From: Curtobacterium pusillum
Lineage (GTDB): Bacteria > Actinomycetota > Actinomycetes > Actinomycetales > Microbacteriaceae
Direction of reading: 5' to 3'
Assembly (NCBI GenBank): GCA_002025645.1
Contig: CP018783.1
Span: 3,658,001-3,722,000 of the forward strand
DNA length: 64,000 nucleotides
Under the pieces are notes generated by a model. It saw nothing but the letters and a program-made list of their open reading frames with translations. It ran no database searches and was not told the origin of the DNA. The translations under genes and the position numbers were made by a program. Positions 40,611 through 49,838 of this stretch are shown here, one piece after another. Position 1 is the stretch's first letter; each line of letters starts with the position of its first letter.

Positions 40611-41798
40611 TCAGTACCAGTGCGGGTTGACGCTCATCTCGTGGTTCCAGGCCCCGCACGGCGAGCCGTAGGCGTCGTGGATGTACGCGAGGCCCCAGTT
40701 GATCTGCGTCGCCGCGTTCGTCCGCCAGTCCGCACCGGCGACCGACATCTTGTTCGCCGGCAGCGACTGCGGGATGCCGTACGCCCCGCTCGACGCGTTC
40801 AGGGCGTTCGCACGCCAGCCGGACTCCTGCGTCCACAGCGAGACGAGGCACGAGAACTGGTCGGAGCCCCAGCCGTACGAGCCGATCGCGCTCCGGGCGT
40901 AGGCCTGTGCCGCGGCCGGGTCGACCACCACGCCGCTCGTGCTCGGGTAGGACGAGCCCGAGCCGCCACTCGTCACGGGGACGGCCGCGTTCGTCGCCGC
41001 TGCCGCGTCCGCCGCCGCCTGGCGCTTCCGCTGCTGCTCGGCCTTCTGCGCCGCCACCTGCACGCCGAGCTGGTAGCGCTGCTCCGTCGACGCGGTGGTG
41101 TTCTTCAGCGACGCGAGCTGCGCGTACAGCTCGTCGCTGTGCTCCTGCGTGTCGGCGACGGCGGCCTTCGCGACGGCCTCGGCCGACTTCGCGGCGCTCG
41201 CCTTCGTCTCGGCGGCGTCGGCCAGGTCAGCCCGTTCGTCCTCGGCCCGGGTCGCCTGGTCGTGCAGGGACGACGCGGTCCTCGCGGCGACGGACGCGTC
41301 GTCCATCACGCCGGCCCACGTCGACGACAGCTGGTCGAGCGCACCGAGCTGGTAGAGCAGCTGGTCCGGGTTCTTCGCCGTCGCGATGCGGGTGGTCATC
41401 TCGTTCGAGCTGCCGTCGCGGTACAGGTTGGCCGCCAGCTGACCGGCGCGCTGCTGCGCGCGGTCGGCGGTCTTCGCCGCCTGGTCGGCTTGGGCCTGGA
41501 GGCTCGTGGCGGCCTGGGTGGCGGAGGCCAGGTCCGCCTCGGCCCGGTCCGCCTTCTCGGAGGCGTCGAGCGCCGCCTGCGACTTCGCCGCCGCGGCGGC
41601 CTGCGCTGCCTCGAGCGCGGCCTGCACGCGGGAGACCTCGGCCTTCTTGGACTGCTCGTTGCCCTTCGCCCGCTCGACGTCCTGCCAGCTCGGGTACTCC
41701 GTCGCGTTCGCCGGGACAGCGGTGACGACGGGGGTGACGAGCGCGCCGACGACCACTGCGGCCGCGACGAACAAGCCCCGGGAGGGGGTGAGGCGCAT
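40611..41798 (-). CDS. Secreted coiled-coil protein with lysozyme-like C-terminal domain
   Basis: A 395-residue exported protein. A signal peptide (1-32, ending near ANA) is followed by a long Ala/Glu/Gln/Lys-rich coiled coil (about 35-255), a Ser/Gly linker, and a C-terminal domain of about 90 residues. That domain contains FSCLVSLWTQESGW, with the Glu typical of soluble lytic transglycosylases, then GAYGIPQSLPANKM and INWGLAYIHDAYGSPCGAW. It likely cuts or binds peptidoglycan at the cell wall. TAGCCT six bases before the ATG suggests a leaderless mRNA. It lies antisense between apbE and pnp. Confidence 0.88.
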   Translation of the reverse strand: MRLTPSRGLFVAAAVVVGALVTPVVTAVPANATEYPSWQDVERAKGNEQSKKAEVSRVQAALEAAQAAAAAKSQAALDASEKADRAEADLASATQAATSLQAQADQAAKTADRAQQRAGQLAANLYRDGSSNEMTTRIATAKNPDQLLYQLGALDQLSSTWAGVMDDASVAARTASSLHDQATRAEDERADLADAAETKASAAKSAEAVAKAAVADTQEHSDELYAQLASLKNTTASTEQRYQLGVQVAAQKAEQQRKRQAAADAAAATNAAVPVTSGGSGSSYPSTSGVVVDPAAAQAYARSAIGSYGWGSDQFSCLVSLWTQESGWRANALNASSGAYGIPQSLPANKMSVAGADWRTNAATQINWGLAYIHDAYGSPCGAWNHEMSVNPHWY

Positions 41799-41804
41799 GG
41801 CAGC

Positions 41805-41810
41805 AGGCTA
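41805..41810 (-). promoter_or_regulatory. -10 box of leaderless promoter (secreted coiled-coil gene)
   Basis: TAGCCT on the minus strand is followed by six bases and then ATG. Confidence 0.5.
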
Positions 41811-41863
41811 CCGAGGACACGCCCGTTCGCCGTGAGCCTCGCCGCCGATTCCCTGCGGACTGG

Positions 41864-42076
41864 TAAAGTCCATCACGTCCGGGGACCGTTTCCCCGGGCG
41901 TCAGACAAACACTGCGCAGGCCGGGCACGGAGCTGGTCATCGGTGGTGGCTCGCGGGCCGGACGGTTTCCCGAGTGCTTCTACTGCTGGCCAGACATGCG
42001 TCCCGATCCCTTCGGCGCGCACGCACCATCGGGTGCCGTGGCCCCAGCCTGCCGAACACTTCAAGGAGGCACCCTT
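41864..42076 (+). promoter_or_regulatory. Promoter and long leader of pnp
   Basis: TGGTAAAGT (extended -10, TAAAGT at 41864-41869) starts a leader of about 200 bases without a gene. A CCGGGGA/TCCCCGG stem near 41880 stands at the front. PNPase autoregulates through its leader in E. coli; a similar role here is inference. Confidence 0.45.
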
Positions 42077-44344
42077 TTGGAGGGTCCCGAGATCAAGTTC
42101 GCCGAGGCCGTTCTCGACAACGGCAAGTACGGCAAGCGCACCGTCCGGTTCGAGACCGGTCGGCTCGCACAGCAGGCACAGGGCGCGGTCGCCGCGTACC
42201 TCGACGAGGACACGATGCTCCTCTCGGCCACCAGTGCCGGCAAGCACCCGCGTGAAGGCTTCGACTTCTTCCCGCTGACCGTCGACGTCGAGGAGCGTTC
42301 CTACGCCGCCGGCAAGATCCCCGGTTCGTTCTTCCGTCGCGAAGGCCGTCCCAGCACCGAGGCGATCCTCGTCTGCCGTCTCATCGACCGGCCGCTGCGC
42401 CCGTCGTTCGTCGACGGCCTCCGCAACGAGGTCCAGATCGTCATCACCGTCCTGAGCATCGCTCCGGACGAGTTCTACGACGCGCTGGCGATCAACGCCG
42501 CGTCCGCGTCGACGCAGATCTCCGGTCTGCCGTTCTCCGGCCCGATCGCCGGTGTGCGCCTCGCGCTCATCGGTGACCAGTGGGTCGCGTTCCCGAAGGC
42601 GTCTCAGCTCGCCGAGGCCGTCTTCGACCTCACCGTCGCGGGCCGTGTCGTCACGGACGAGGCCGGCAACGAGGACGTCGCGATCATGATGGTCGAGGCC
42701 GAGGCCACCGAGCACAGCTGGGACCTCATCCAGGGCGGCGCCACCAAGCCCGACGAGGCAGTCGTCGCGCAGGGCCTCGAGGCAGCGAAGCCGTTCCTCA
42801 AGCAGCTCGTCGAGGCGCAGGCGAAGATGGCCGCCCAGTCGGCCAAGGAGATCCAGGACTACCCGGTCTTCCCGCCGTACGCCCCCGAGGTCTACGACGC
42901 GGTCGAGGCCATCGCGCTGTCCGAGCTCGGCGACGTCTACAAGATCGCCGGCAAGCTCGAGCGTCAGGACGCCGACGACGCCCTGAAGGCCCGCGTCAAG
43001 GAGGCCATCGCCGCCAAGGTGACGGCCGGCGAGCTCCCCGAGAGCGCCAACGGCCAGGTCAGCGGTGCCTACAAGTCGGTCACGAAGAAGGTCGTCCGCG
43101 GCCGCATCCTGACCGAGCAGGTCCGCATGGACGGTCGCGGCCTCGCCGACATCCGTCCGCTCGACGCCGAGGTCGCCGTGATCCCGCGCGTCCACGGTTC
43201 GGCGATCTTCCAGCGCGGCGAGACCCAGATCCTGGGCGTCACCACGCTGAACATGCTCAAGATGGAGCAGCAGATCGACTCGCTGTCGCCCGTCACCAAG
43301 AAGCGCTACCTGCACCACTACAACTTCCCGCCGTACTCGACGGGTGAGACCGGTCGTGTCGGTTCGCCGAAGCGTCGCGAGATCGGGCACGGCTTCCTCG
43401 CCGAGCGCGCCCTCGTGCCGGTGCTGCCGTCGCGCGAGGAGTTCCCCTACGCCATCCGTCAGGTGTCCGAGGCCCTCGGCTCCAACGGTTCGACGTCGAT
43501 GGGTTCCGTCTGCGCCTCGACCCTGTCGCTCCTCAACGCCGGTGTGCCCCTCAAGGCCCCGGTCGCGGGCATCGCGATGGGCCTCGTCTCCGACACCGTC
43601 GACGGCCAGACCCGCTACGCGGCGCTGACCGACATCCTCGGTGCGGAAGACGCGCTCGGCGACATGGACTTCAAGGTCGCCGGCACCTCGGACTTCGTGA
43701 CGGCCATCCAGCTGGACACGAAGCTCGACGGCATCCCCTCGTCGGTCCTCGACGCCGCCCTCAAGCAGGCCAAGGAAGCGCGCTCCGCGATCCTCGGTGT
43801 GCTGAACGAGGCGATCGACGCCCCCGACGAGATGGCCGACACCGCGCCGCGCGTCATCTCCGTGCAGATCCCCGTCGACAAGATCGGCGAGCTGATCGGC
43901 CCGAAGGGCAAGACGATCAACGGCATCCAGGACGAGACCGGTGCCGACATCTCGATCGAGGACGACGGCACCGTCTACATCGGCGCCGTCGACGGTCCGT
44001 CGGCCGAGGCCGCCCGTGCGCAGGTCAACGCGATCGCGAACCCGACGAACCCGGAGATCGGGGACCAGTTCCTCGGCACGGTCGTCAAGATCGCGACCTT
44101 CGGTGCCTTCGTGTCGCTGCTCCCGGGTCGCGACGGTCTGCTCCACGTCTCCGAGGTGCGCAAGCTCGCCGGTGGCAAGCGTGTGGAGAACGTCGAGGAC
44201 GTCCTCGGCGTCGGCCAGAAGATCCTGGTCGAGGTCACGAAGGTGGACGACCGCGGCAAGCTCTCGCTCGCGCCGGTCGTGGCCGAGGAGTCGGACACCG
44301 ACTCCAGCGGTGCCCGCGAGGAGTCGACGGACGCCACCGTCTGA
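42077..44344 (+). CDS. pnp: Polyribonucleotide nucleotidyltransferase (PNPase)
   Basis: A 755-residue phosphorolytic 3'-5' exoribonuclease. Two RNase PH-like domains are joined by a helical domain, then KH ([20 protein letters not shown], split) and S1 ([18 protein letters not shown]) domains at the C-terminus. The start is TTG, fixed by AAGGAGG at 42063-42069 and by the family N-terminus [15 protein letters not shown]. The upstream frame has no PNPase-like sequence. It works with RNase J, encoded further along. The tail is acidic and Ser/Thr-rich. Confidence 0.97.
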   Translation: MEGPEIKFAEAVLDNGKYGKRTVRFETGRLAQQAQGAVAAYLDEDTMLLSATSAGKHPREGFDFFPLTVDVEERSYAAGKIPGSFFRREGRPSTEAILVCRLIDRPLRPSFVDGLRNEVQIVITVLSIAPDEFYDALAINAASASTQISGLPFSGPIAGVRLALIGDQWVAFPKASQLAEAVFDLTVAGRVVTDEAGNEDVAIMMVEAEATEHSWDLIQGGATKPDEAVVAQGLEAAKPFLKQLVEAQAKMAAQSAKEIQDYPVFPPYAPEVYDAVEAIALSELGDVYKIAGKLERQDADDALKARVKEAIAAKVTAGELPESANGQVSGAYKSVTKKVVRGRILTEQVRMDGRGLADIRPLDAEVAVIPRVHGSAIFQRGETQILGVTTLNMLKMEQQIDSLSPVTKKRYLHHYNFPPYSTGETGRVGSPKRREIGHGFLAERALVPVLPSREEFPYAIRQVSEALGSNGSTSMGSVCASTLSLLNAGVPLKAPVAGIAMGLVSDTVDGQTRYAALTDILGAEDALGDMDFKVAGTSDFVTAIQLDTKLDGIPSSVLDAALKQAKEARSAILGVLNEAIDAPDEMADTAPRVISVQIPVDKIGELIGPKGKTINGIQDETGADISIEDDGTVYIGAVDGPSAEAARAQVNAIANPTNPEIGDQFLGTVVKIATFGAFVSLLPGRDGLLHVSEVRKLAGGKRVENVEDVLGVGQKILVEVTKVDDRGKLSLAPVVAEESDTDSSGAREESTDATV

Positions 44345-44359
44345 TCCACCCCTGGCACA

Positions 44360-44397
44360 CGAACGGCCGCCGTCCCTTCCGGGGCGGCGGCCGTTCG
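44360..44397 (+). terminator. Terminator of pnp
   Basis: A 17-base stem CGAACGGCCGCCGTCCC (44360-44376) facing GGGGCGGCGGCCGTTCG (44381-44397) across TTCC, with one G-U pair. It may also stop the convergent gene. Confidence 0.82.
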
Positions 44398-44426
44398 CCG
44401 TTTCGACGCGGTGCCGGGCGCGCCGG

Positions 44427-44954
44427 TCAGGCGGCGGGGGTCTCCTGCGTGCCGACGAGCTGCGCACGGCCGAGCAGGTGCTCCCGCAGCAGGAACCCCA
44501 CGACGGCGGGTGTGGCGTCCGCGGGGGCCTCGAGCACGGGGACGTCGAGTGCGCTCAGCGTGAAGAAGTACCGGTGCGGTCCGTGTCCGGCGGGCGGGGC
44601 AGCACCGAGGAAGGTGTCGGTACCGAACTCGTTCCGACGGCGGAGTGCCTCGGCGGGGAGCAGCGCGTCGTCGGTGCCGGCACCGGCGGGCAGCCCGGTC
44701 GCGCTCGCCGGGATGTCCGTCAGGCTCCAGTGCCAGAAGCCCGAACCGGTCGGGGCGTCGGGGTCGTAGACGGTGAGCACGAAGCTCTGCGTGCCCTCGG
44801 GCGCACCGGACCACTCGAGCGCGGGGGAGCGGTCCTCGCCGCCGGCGTCCCCGCCACGGGCGGACGTCGGGAGGACCTCGCCGTCGCCGAAGTCGGGGCT
44901 GGTCACGGTGAAGGACGGGACCTCGGGGAGGTTCCAGTTGGGGTCGTTGGCCAT
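44427..44954 (-). CDS. YbhB/YbcL-family protein (second copy)
   Basis: A 175-residue phosphatidylethanolamine-binding-fold protein with the standard YbhB layout: SFTVTSPDFGDGE, RSPALEWSGAPEGTQSF (split), VYDPDAPTGSGFWHW and GHGPHRYFFTLSALD. It lacks the N-terminal extension of the copy at 20,847. Cytosolic, function unknown. TTGGCT lies six bases before the ATG. It converges on pnp. Confidence 0.9.
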   Translation of the reverse strand: MANDPNWNLPEVPSFTVTSPDFGDGEVLPTSARGGDAGGEDRSPALEWSGAPEGTQSFVLTVYDPDAPTGSGFWHWSLTDIPASATGLPAGAGTDDALLPAEALRRRNEFGTDTFLGAAPPAGHGPHRYFFTLSALDVPVLEAPADATPAVVGFLLREHLLGRAQLVGTQETPAA

Positions 44955-45139
44955 GCATCCAGCCAACACCCGCCGCCTCGGCTCATGCTTGGTGCGCGAG
45001 AGCGACACTCGGCCGCGAAGCTGCGCGGTCCCAGCCGGCAGCGCGACAGATGCACGCGGAGGTCCGGCGGCAGGCTGTCGCTTTCGCGGAAGGCCGGCGC
45101 GGGCAGGCCGGCGCGGTGGCGGTGCGGACAGGCGGACGT

Positions 45140-45183
45140 GCGGACTGGAGGCGCGGGGCGGGGCCGACCCGTGCCTCCAGTCC
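45140..45183. repeat. Family A palindromic repeat
   Basis: CGGACTGGAGGCGCGGG (45140-45156) faces CCCGTGCCTCCAGTCCG (45167-45183) with one mismatch. Confidence 0.87.
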
Positions 45184-45216
45184 GTCAGCCGGTCGCCTTC
45201 GCGGACGCGACCCGCG

Positions 45217-45864
45217 TCAGGCTGCGAGCACGCGTTCGACGACGCGGCCGAGGGCCGCCGTCGCGGCGATCGCGTCACCGGCGTACGCGCCGGACATGGC
45301 GCCGTCGCGCGCGAGCATCAGCTCGTCCGCGCCGTCGCCGGGCAGGGCGTGCCCGGCGTCCTGCAGCAGGTCGGCCAGGCGCTCGGTGTACCAGTCGCGG
45401 TGCATCGCGACGACCTCGCGCACGGGGTCACGGGGGTCGTGGTACTCGGCGGCGGCGTTGAGGAACGCGCAGCCGCGGAAGTCGGGGTCGTTCACCTCGT
45501 CGGCGAGGGCAGCGACCCACGCGCGGACGGCCCGCTCGGGGGAGCCGGCGTCGGCGATGAGCTGCTCCATCCGCTGCTGCACGCGCTCGTGCTGCGTCCG
45601 GATGTAGGCGAGGATCAGGTTGTCCTTCGACCCGTAGTGCTTGTAGAACGTCGCCTTCGTGACGCTCGCCTCGGAGATGAGACGGTCGACGCCGACGCTG
45701 TGGATGCCCTCTTCGTAGAAGAGTCGCGTGGCGGTCTCGAGGACACGGACCTTCGCGCCGCCGGAGCGGGGAGTCGGGGGGACGCTCGACCCGTCCGACG
45801 ACGCGAGGTTCGTGCTCGGGCCAAGGAGACGCTGGACGGCCGGTTGGGGGGAATCGACCGTCAC
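45217..45864 (-). CDS. TetR-family transcriptional regulator
   Basis: A 215-residue repressor. The N-terminal helix-turn-helix begins LETATRLFYEEGIHSVGVDRLI (split) with the recognition helix VTKATFYKHYGSKDNL. The C-terminal ligand domain resembles AcrR/TetR_C regulators (RGCAFLNAAAEYHDPRDPV, split). The frame extends upstream to other starts. GTG 45864 is chosen because AAGGAG lies seven bases upstream. It diverges from the M16 peptidase gene, which could be its target. The ligand is unknown. Confidence 0.88.
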   Translation of the reverse strand: MTVDSPQPAVQRLLGPSTNLASSDGSSVPPTPRSGGAKVRVLETATRLFYEEGIHSVGVDRLISEASVTKATFYKHYGSKDNLILAYIRTQHERVQQRMEQLIADAGSPERAVRAWVAALADEVNDPDFRGCAFLNAAAEYHDPRDPVREVVAMHRDWYTERLADLLQDAGHALPGDGADELMLARDGAMSGAYAGDAIAATAALGRVVERVLAA

Positions 45865-46098
45865 AGCGTGGCTCCTTGGGCTCATCGGCTTCGCGACTGA
45901 GTGGGGGGACTCGTACGTCGCGCAGGACTGATGTCCCGAGCCACCGGATCGAAATCTAGGGGGGCTTTCGATCCGGTAGCAGAACTGTACCACAAGGAGG
46001 ACAGACAGACGAGTCTTTCTATCCTCCATGGATGTACCCCACTTCGAGTGACACGGTGTGCACCTGGGGAAACTGGGCGGCGCGCACTCCGGGGTCAG

Positions 46099-46104
46099 TA
46101 GGCT
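46099..46104 (+). promoter_or_regulatory. -10 box of leaderless promoter (M16 peptidase)
   Basis: TAGGCT is followed by eight bases and then ATG at 46113. Confidence 0.5.
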
Positions 46105-46112
46105 CGTCTGCG

Positions 46113-47447
46113 ATGAACCACCCAGTGCCGTTGCCGCTCGAGGCCCCGGACACGTCGTTCCTGACGTCCGGGGGCGCCTTCGTCCGCCGATCCGTCCTGC
46201 CCTCGGGCGTCCGGGTCCTGACCGAGGCCATGCCCGGAGCGAGTTCGACGAGCCTCGGGTTCTGGGTCGGGGTCGGCTCCCGCGACGAACGGGCCGGTCA
46301 GTACGGCTCGACCCACTTCCTCGAGCACCTGCTGTTCAAGGGGACCGCCAAGCGTTCGGCCCTCGACATCGCGATCTCGTTCGACTCGGTCGGCGGTGAG
46401 CACAACGCCGCCACCGCGAAGGAGTACACCTGCTACTACTCGCGGGTCCGGGACGCCGACGTCCCGATGGCGGTCGAGGTCATCGGCGACATGGTCACCG
46501 GCTCCGTGCTCGAGTCCGCGGCGTTCGACGTCGAGCGCGGCGTGATCCTCGAAGAGCTCGCGATGGCCGCGGACGACCCGGCCGACGTCGCGGGCGAGGC
46601 CTTCTTCGCCGCGGCGTTCGACGGGCACGCCCTCGGTCGACCGATCGGCGGCACCCCGGAGAGCATCCGCGCAGTCGGGCGTGACGAGGTCCTGGCGCAC
46701 TACCGCGAGCACTACGCCCCGAACGGCATCGTCGTGACCGCTGCCGGAGCGATCGACCACGACCGCTTCTGCGAACTGGTCGAGGCCGTGTTCCAGGGTT
46801 CCCCGAAGGCCTCCCCGCTCGCGCGACGGACCCCGCAGCCCGTGGCCGACCCGGCGATCCCGAAGCTCTCGGTCGTGCACCGTCCGACCGAACAGGTGAG
46901 CATGCTGCGCGGCTCGCAGGGGCTCGACCTCCGCGACGAGCGACGGCCGGTCCTCAGCGTGCTCAACGCCGTGCTCGGCGGCGGCATGAGCTCCCGCCTC
47001 TTCCAGGAGGTCCGGGAGCGCCGCGGCCTCGCCTACGCGGTGAGCTCGTTCGCGCCCGCCTACCTCGACAACGGTGCGTTCGGCGTCTACGCCGGGTGCG
47101 CCCCCGACAACGTCGCCGGGGTCATCGAGATCGTCGACGCCGAGTTCCGCCGGATGGTCGACGACGGCATCACCACCGACGAACTCCGCCGTGCGAAGGG
47201 GCAGATCGAGGGGGCGCTCACGCTCTCGCTCGAGGACTCCGACGCCCGGATGACCCGCCTCGGCCGGTCCGAGCTCGGCACGGGGGAGTTCACCGACCTC
47301 GCCACCGCCCTCGAGCGGGTGGACCGGGTGACCACGGGCGACGTCCTCGAACTGGCGCGCGACCTCCTGACCCGCCCGACGATCACCTCCGTGGTCGGTG
47401 CGGTGCAGCAGGACGAGCTCGCGGCCGCGATCGGGATCGGCGGTTGA
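46113..47447 (+). CDS. M16-family zinc peptidase (processing-peptidase-like)
   Basis: A 444-residue insulinase-fold metalloprotease. The inverted zinc site is HFLEH (HxxEH) near residue 68, with the distal Glu in RGVILEELAM near 145. The second half has the inactive-domain pattern VLNAVLGGGMSSRLFQEVRE and RGLAYAVSS. It resembles the PqqL/mitochondrial processing peptidase group encoded before dapB in many Actinobacteria. No signal peptide is seen. The stop overlaps a possible TTG start of the phosphatase gene. Leaderless start likely. Confidence 0.9.
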   Translation: MNHPVPLPLEAPDTSFLTSGGAFVRRSVLPSGVRVLTEAMPGASSTSLGFWVGVGSRDERAGQYGSTHFLEHLLFKGTAKRSALDIAISFDSVGGEHNAATAKEYTCYYSRVRDADVPMAVEVIGDMVTGSVLESAAFDVERGVILEELAMAADDPADVAGEAFFAAAFDGHALGRPIGGTPESIRAVGRDEVLAHYREHYAPNGIVVTAAGAIDHDRFCELVEAVFQGSPKASPLARRTPQPVADPAIPKLSVVHRPTEQVSMLRGSQGLDLRDERRPVLSVLNAVLGGGMSSRLFQEVRERRGLAYAVSSFAPAYLDNGAFGVYAGCAPDNVAGVIEIVDAEFRRMVDDGITTDELRRAKGQIEGALTLSLEDSDARMTRLGRSELGTGEFTDLATALERVDRVTTGDVLELARDLLTRPTITSVVGAVQQDELAAAIGIGG

Positions 47448-47455
47448 GCACCGAC

Positions 47456-48058
47456 ATGTCGCACTACCTCTACCTCGTCCGGCACGGCGAGCACCAGGAC
47501 GCGGAACACGGGCTGCGTGACGGCAAGCTCTCGGAGCGCGGCAAGCGGCAGGCGATGCTCGTCGCCGACCGCCTCGGTGGCGTGCCGTTCGACGGCGTCT
47601 ACCACTCGCCGCTCGAGGCCCCGAGCGAGACCGCCTCGTTCCTGTCGCAGCGGCTCCCGGCGATCCAGCCCGAGCCCTCGACGCTGCTGTTCGACTGCAT
47701 CCCGTCCGGGCCGACGCCGGACATGCCGCACGCCTACCAGGGCTGGTACGGCGGGATCACCGAAGAGGAGATCGTCGCCGGGCAGGCCCAGATGGGCGAC
47801 GCCGTGGCCGAGTGGTTCACCCCCGCCCGCGACGACCGGCACGACCTGCTCATCACGCACAACGCCGTGATCGGCTGGTTCGTGCGCGAGGCGTTCCAGG
47901 CTCCGGAGTGGCGGTGGATGGGGACGAACGTCGCCCACACCGCGCTGACGATCATCCGGATCCGGTCGGCCAAGCCCGCCGAGGTGGTGGCGCTGAACGA
48001 CCTGGCGCACCTCCCCGTGGAGCTGCGCACCGGCCTGCCCGTCGGCCAGCCGGTCTAG
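47456..48058 (+). CDS. Histidine phosphatase-family protein
   Basis: A 200-residue phosphoglycerate mutase-like enzyme. The phospho-accepting His is in YLVRHGEHQD, and the second His in LLITHNAVIGWFV. Activity on a small phosphorylated substrate is likely, but the substrate is unknown. The ATG at 47456 is used. A TTG at 47444 that overlaps the M16 stop (TTGA) is an equal alternative. It ends four bases into the convergent GNAT gene. Confidence 0.85.
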   Translation: MSHYLYLVRHGEHQDAEHGLRDGKLSERGKRQAMLVADRLGGVPFDGVYHSPLEAPSETASFLSQRLPAIQPEPSTLLFDCIPSGPTPDMPHAYQGWYGGITEEEIVAGQAQMGDAVAEWFTPARDDRHDLLITHNAVIGWFVREAFQAPEWRWMGTNVAHTALTIIRIRSAKPAEVVALNDLAHLPVELRTGLPVGQPV

Positions 48059-48546
48059 CGCCGGACGGGCTTGCGGTACCAGGCCGTCGCGTTCGGGTTG
48101 TCGTTGAACGGCTGCACGCGCTCGTAGCCCCGGCCCCGGTACATCGCGCCGGCGGCGACGAGCGAGTCGTTCGTGTCGAGCACGATCGCGGTCGCCCCGA
48201 GCTCGGCGGCAGCGGCCTCGAGCGTGTCCATCAGTACCGTCGCGACCCCCTTGCCACGGCCCGCCGGTGTCACGAACACGTGCTTGACCTCGAACCGGAC
48301 GTCCGGGCGGTCCCCGGTCGTGTCGTCCGCGATGCGCCGGAGCCCGCCGCACCCGACCGCGTGGCCGTCGTCGTAGGCGACGGCGAACACCCCGTTCGGC
48401 GGCGTGAACTCGGCCGCCGGGGTGCGCTTCCGCGAGTAGGTGCCCTGCGCGCTCGGGAACGTCGCCTCGCGCTCGTCGAGGTAGGCGTCGAGCAGCTCGT
48501 CGACCTCGGGGATGTCTGCCGGCACGGTCCTGACCTCGAGCGTCAT
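48055..48546 (-). CDS. GNAT-family N-acetyltransferase
   Basis: A 163-residue acetyltransferase. The acetyl-CoA binding segment is VTPAGRGKGVATVLMDTLE, matching the (R/Q)xxGx(G/A) motif. Strand beta4 is VKHVFV, and AMYRGRGYERV is the late conserved region. It may modify an amine of a small molecule or protein. The ATG sits six bases after TAGGAT on the minus strand. That box overlaps the dapB -10 box. Confidence 0.88.
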   Translation of the reverse strand: MTLEVRTVPADIPEVDELLDAYLDEREATFPSAQGTYSRKRTPAAEFTPPNGVFAVAYDDGHAVGCGGLRRIADDTTGDRPDVRFEVKHVFVTPAGRGKGVATVLMDTLEAAAAELGATAIVLDTNDSLVAAGAMYRGRGYERVQPFNDNPNATAWYRKPVRR

Positions 48547-48552
48547 GCGTCG

Positions 48553-48562
48553 ATCCTAGGAT
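48553..48562. promoter_or_regulatory. Shared palindromic -10 region of dapB and GNAT genes
   Basis: ATCCTAGGAT is a palindrome. The plus strand contains TAGGAT (48557-48562), seven bases before dapB ATG 48570. The minus strand contains TAGGAT (48553-48558), six bases before GNAT ATG 48546. Both genes would be leaderless. Confidence 0.6.
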
Positions 48563-48569
48563 GGTGGAC

Positions 48570-49316
48570 ATGGTCACTCCCGTCGCCGTCGTCGGCGCCA
48601 CCGGTCGTCTCGGGGGCCTCGTGGCCGCCGTGGTCGAGGAACTGCCCGAGTTCGAGCTCGTCGCGAGCCTGTCGTCGAAGGACGGCGCACACGAAGCGGG
48701 TCCGTCGGTGTTCGGGGGAGCGGCCATCGTCGTCGACGTGACCGTCCCCGCGCTCAGCCCCGCCATCGTGGACACCGCCCTCGCGAGCGGCGCGAACGTG
48801 CTGGTCGGCACTTCCGGCTGGTCGGGGGATCGGCTCGCGAAGCTCCGCGCCGGACTCGAGGCGCGTCCCGACCAGGGCGTCTTCGTGGTGCCGAACTTCT
48901 CGATCGGCTCCGTGCTCGGCACGCACCTCGCCACGATCGCGGCGCCGTGGTTCCCCTCGGTCGAGATCGTCGAGACCCACCACGCCGGCAAGATCGACTC
49001 CCCGTCCGGCACCGCGGTGCGCACCGCCGAGCTCATCGCCGACGCCCGGCGCGAGGTCGGTCCGGTCGAAGCACCGCACGTCGACCAGCGCGCTCGCGGG
49101 CAGCAGGTCGCGAGCATCCCGATCCACTCGCTGCGACTGCCCAGTGTGAAGGCCGTGCAGGACGTCCTGCTGAGCGGTCCCGGCGAGACCCTGACGATCC
49201 GGCACGACACGAACGACGACGTCGCCTACGTGGCCGGCATCCGCGCGGCGCTGTCCGCCGTCGGCGCGATGCGCGGCCTGACGGTCGGCCTCGGCAGCGT
49301 CCTCGGCATCGGCTGA
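48570..49316 (+). CDS. dapB: 4-hydroxy-tetrahydrodipicolinate reductase
   Basis: A 248-residue lysine/diaminopimelate pathway enzyme. The NAD(P) loop is VVGATGRLGG. The catalytic and substrate-binding segment is ETHHAGKIDSPSGTA, with the His pair and Lys of DapB. It reduces HTPA with NAD(P)H after dapA has acted. An ATG at 48561 is also in frame, but the -10 box overlaps it, so the second ATG is preferred. A membrane protein gene follows after a six-base gap. dapA lies 3 kb downstream. Confidence 0.95.
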   Translation: MVTPVAVVGATGRLGGLVAAVVEELPEFELVASLSSKDGAHEAGPSVFGGAAIVVDVTVPALSPAIVDTALASGANVLVGTSGWSGDRLAKLRAGLEARPDQGVFVVPNFSIGSVLGTHLATIAAPWFPSVEIVETHHAGKIDSPSGTAVRTAELIADARREVGPVEAPHVDQRARGQQVASIPIHSLRLPSVKAVQDVLLSGPGETLTIRHDTNDDVAYVAGIRAALSAVGAMRGLTVGLGSVLGIG

Positions 49317-49322
49317 TCCGCC

Positions 49323-49781
49323 GTGCGCCTGACCCGGTCGCTCCGTTCGCCGTTCTGGGGTGCCGCCCTGATGGCGGTGCTGCTGGCGCTCTACATCGTG
49401 CTCGTGGGGCAGCGCGCGGTGGCCTTCATCGCGACCGGGATCCCGATCGGCATCGGCATCGGCGTGGCCCTGTTCGTCGTCGCGGCGATCGGCGCGCTGC
49501 TGCTCGTCCTGGAGTTCCGCTTCGGACTCCGCATCACCCGGCTCGGCGCACGCCTCGAACGCGAGGGTGCGGCGCCGGCGGACGTGGTCCCGGTGCGACC
49601 CTCCGGGCGACCGACGCGCGAGGCCGCCGACGAGCTCTTCCCCGCGTACAAGGCCGCCGTCGAGACCGACCCGACGGACTGGCGCGGGTGGTACCGCCTC
49701 GGCGTCGTCTACGACGCCGCCGGTGACCGCAAGCGGGCGCGTGCCGCGATGCGCGAAGCGCTCACCAGGGCACGCGGTTGA
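49323..49781 (+). CDS. Membrane protein with TPR-like C-terminus
   Basis: A 152-residue protein. Two adjacent transmembrane helices (about 13-33 and 38-63) precede a cytoplasmic part with one or two TPR-like helices (DWRGWYRLGVVYDAAGDRKRARAAM, split). The start is GTG, six bases after the dapB stop, so it is in the dapB operon. No specific family is recognised. Confidence 0.75.
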   Translation: MRLTRSLRSPFWGAALMAVLLALYIVLVGQRAVAFIATGIPIGIGIGVALFVVAAIGALLLVLEFRFGLRITRLGARLEREGAAPADVVPVRPSGRPTREAADELFPAYKAAVETDPTDWRGWYRLGVVYDAAGDRKRARAAMREALTRARG

Positions 49782-49785
49782 CGTA

Positions 49786-49821
49786 CTGAAGGCGCGGTGC
49801 CAGCTGGCACCGCGCCTCCAG
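49786..49821. repeat. Family A palindromic repeat, loopless
   Basis: CTGAAGGCGCGGTGCCAG (49786-49803) and CTGGCACCGCGCCTCCAG (49804-49821) are adjacent and complementary with one mismatch. Confidence 0.85.
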
Positions 49822-49838
49822 GCCGGTCTCTGGGTGCG

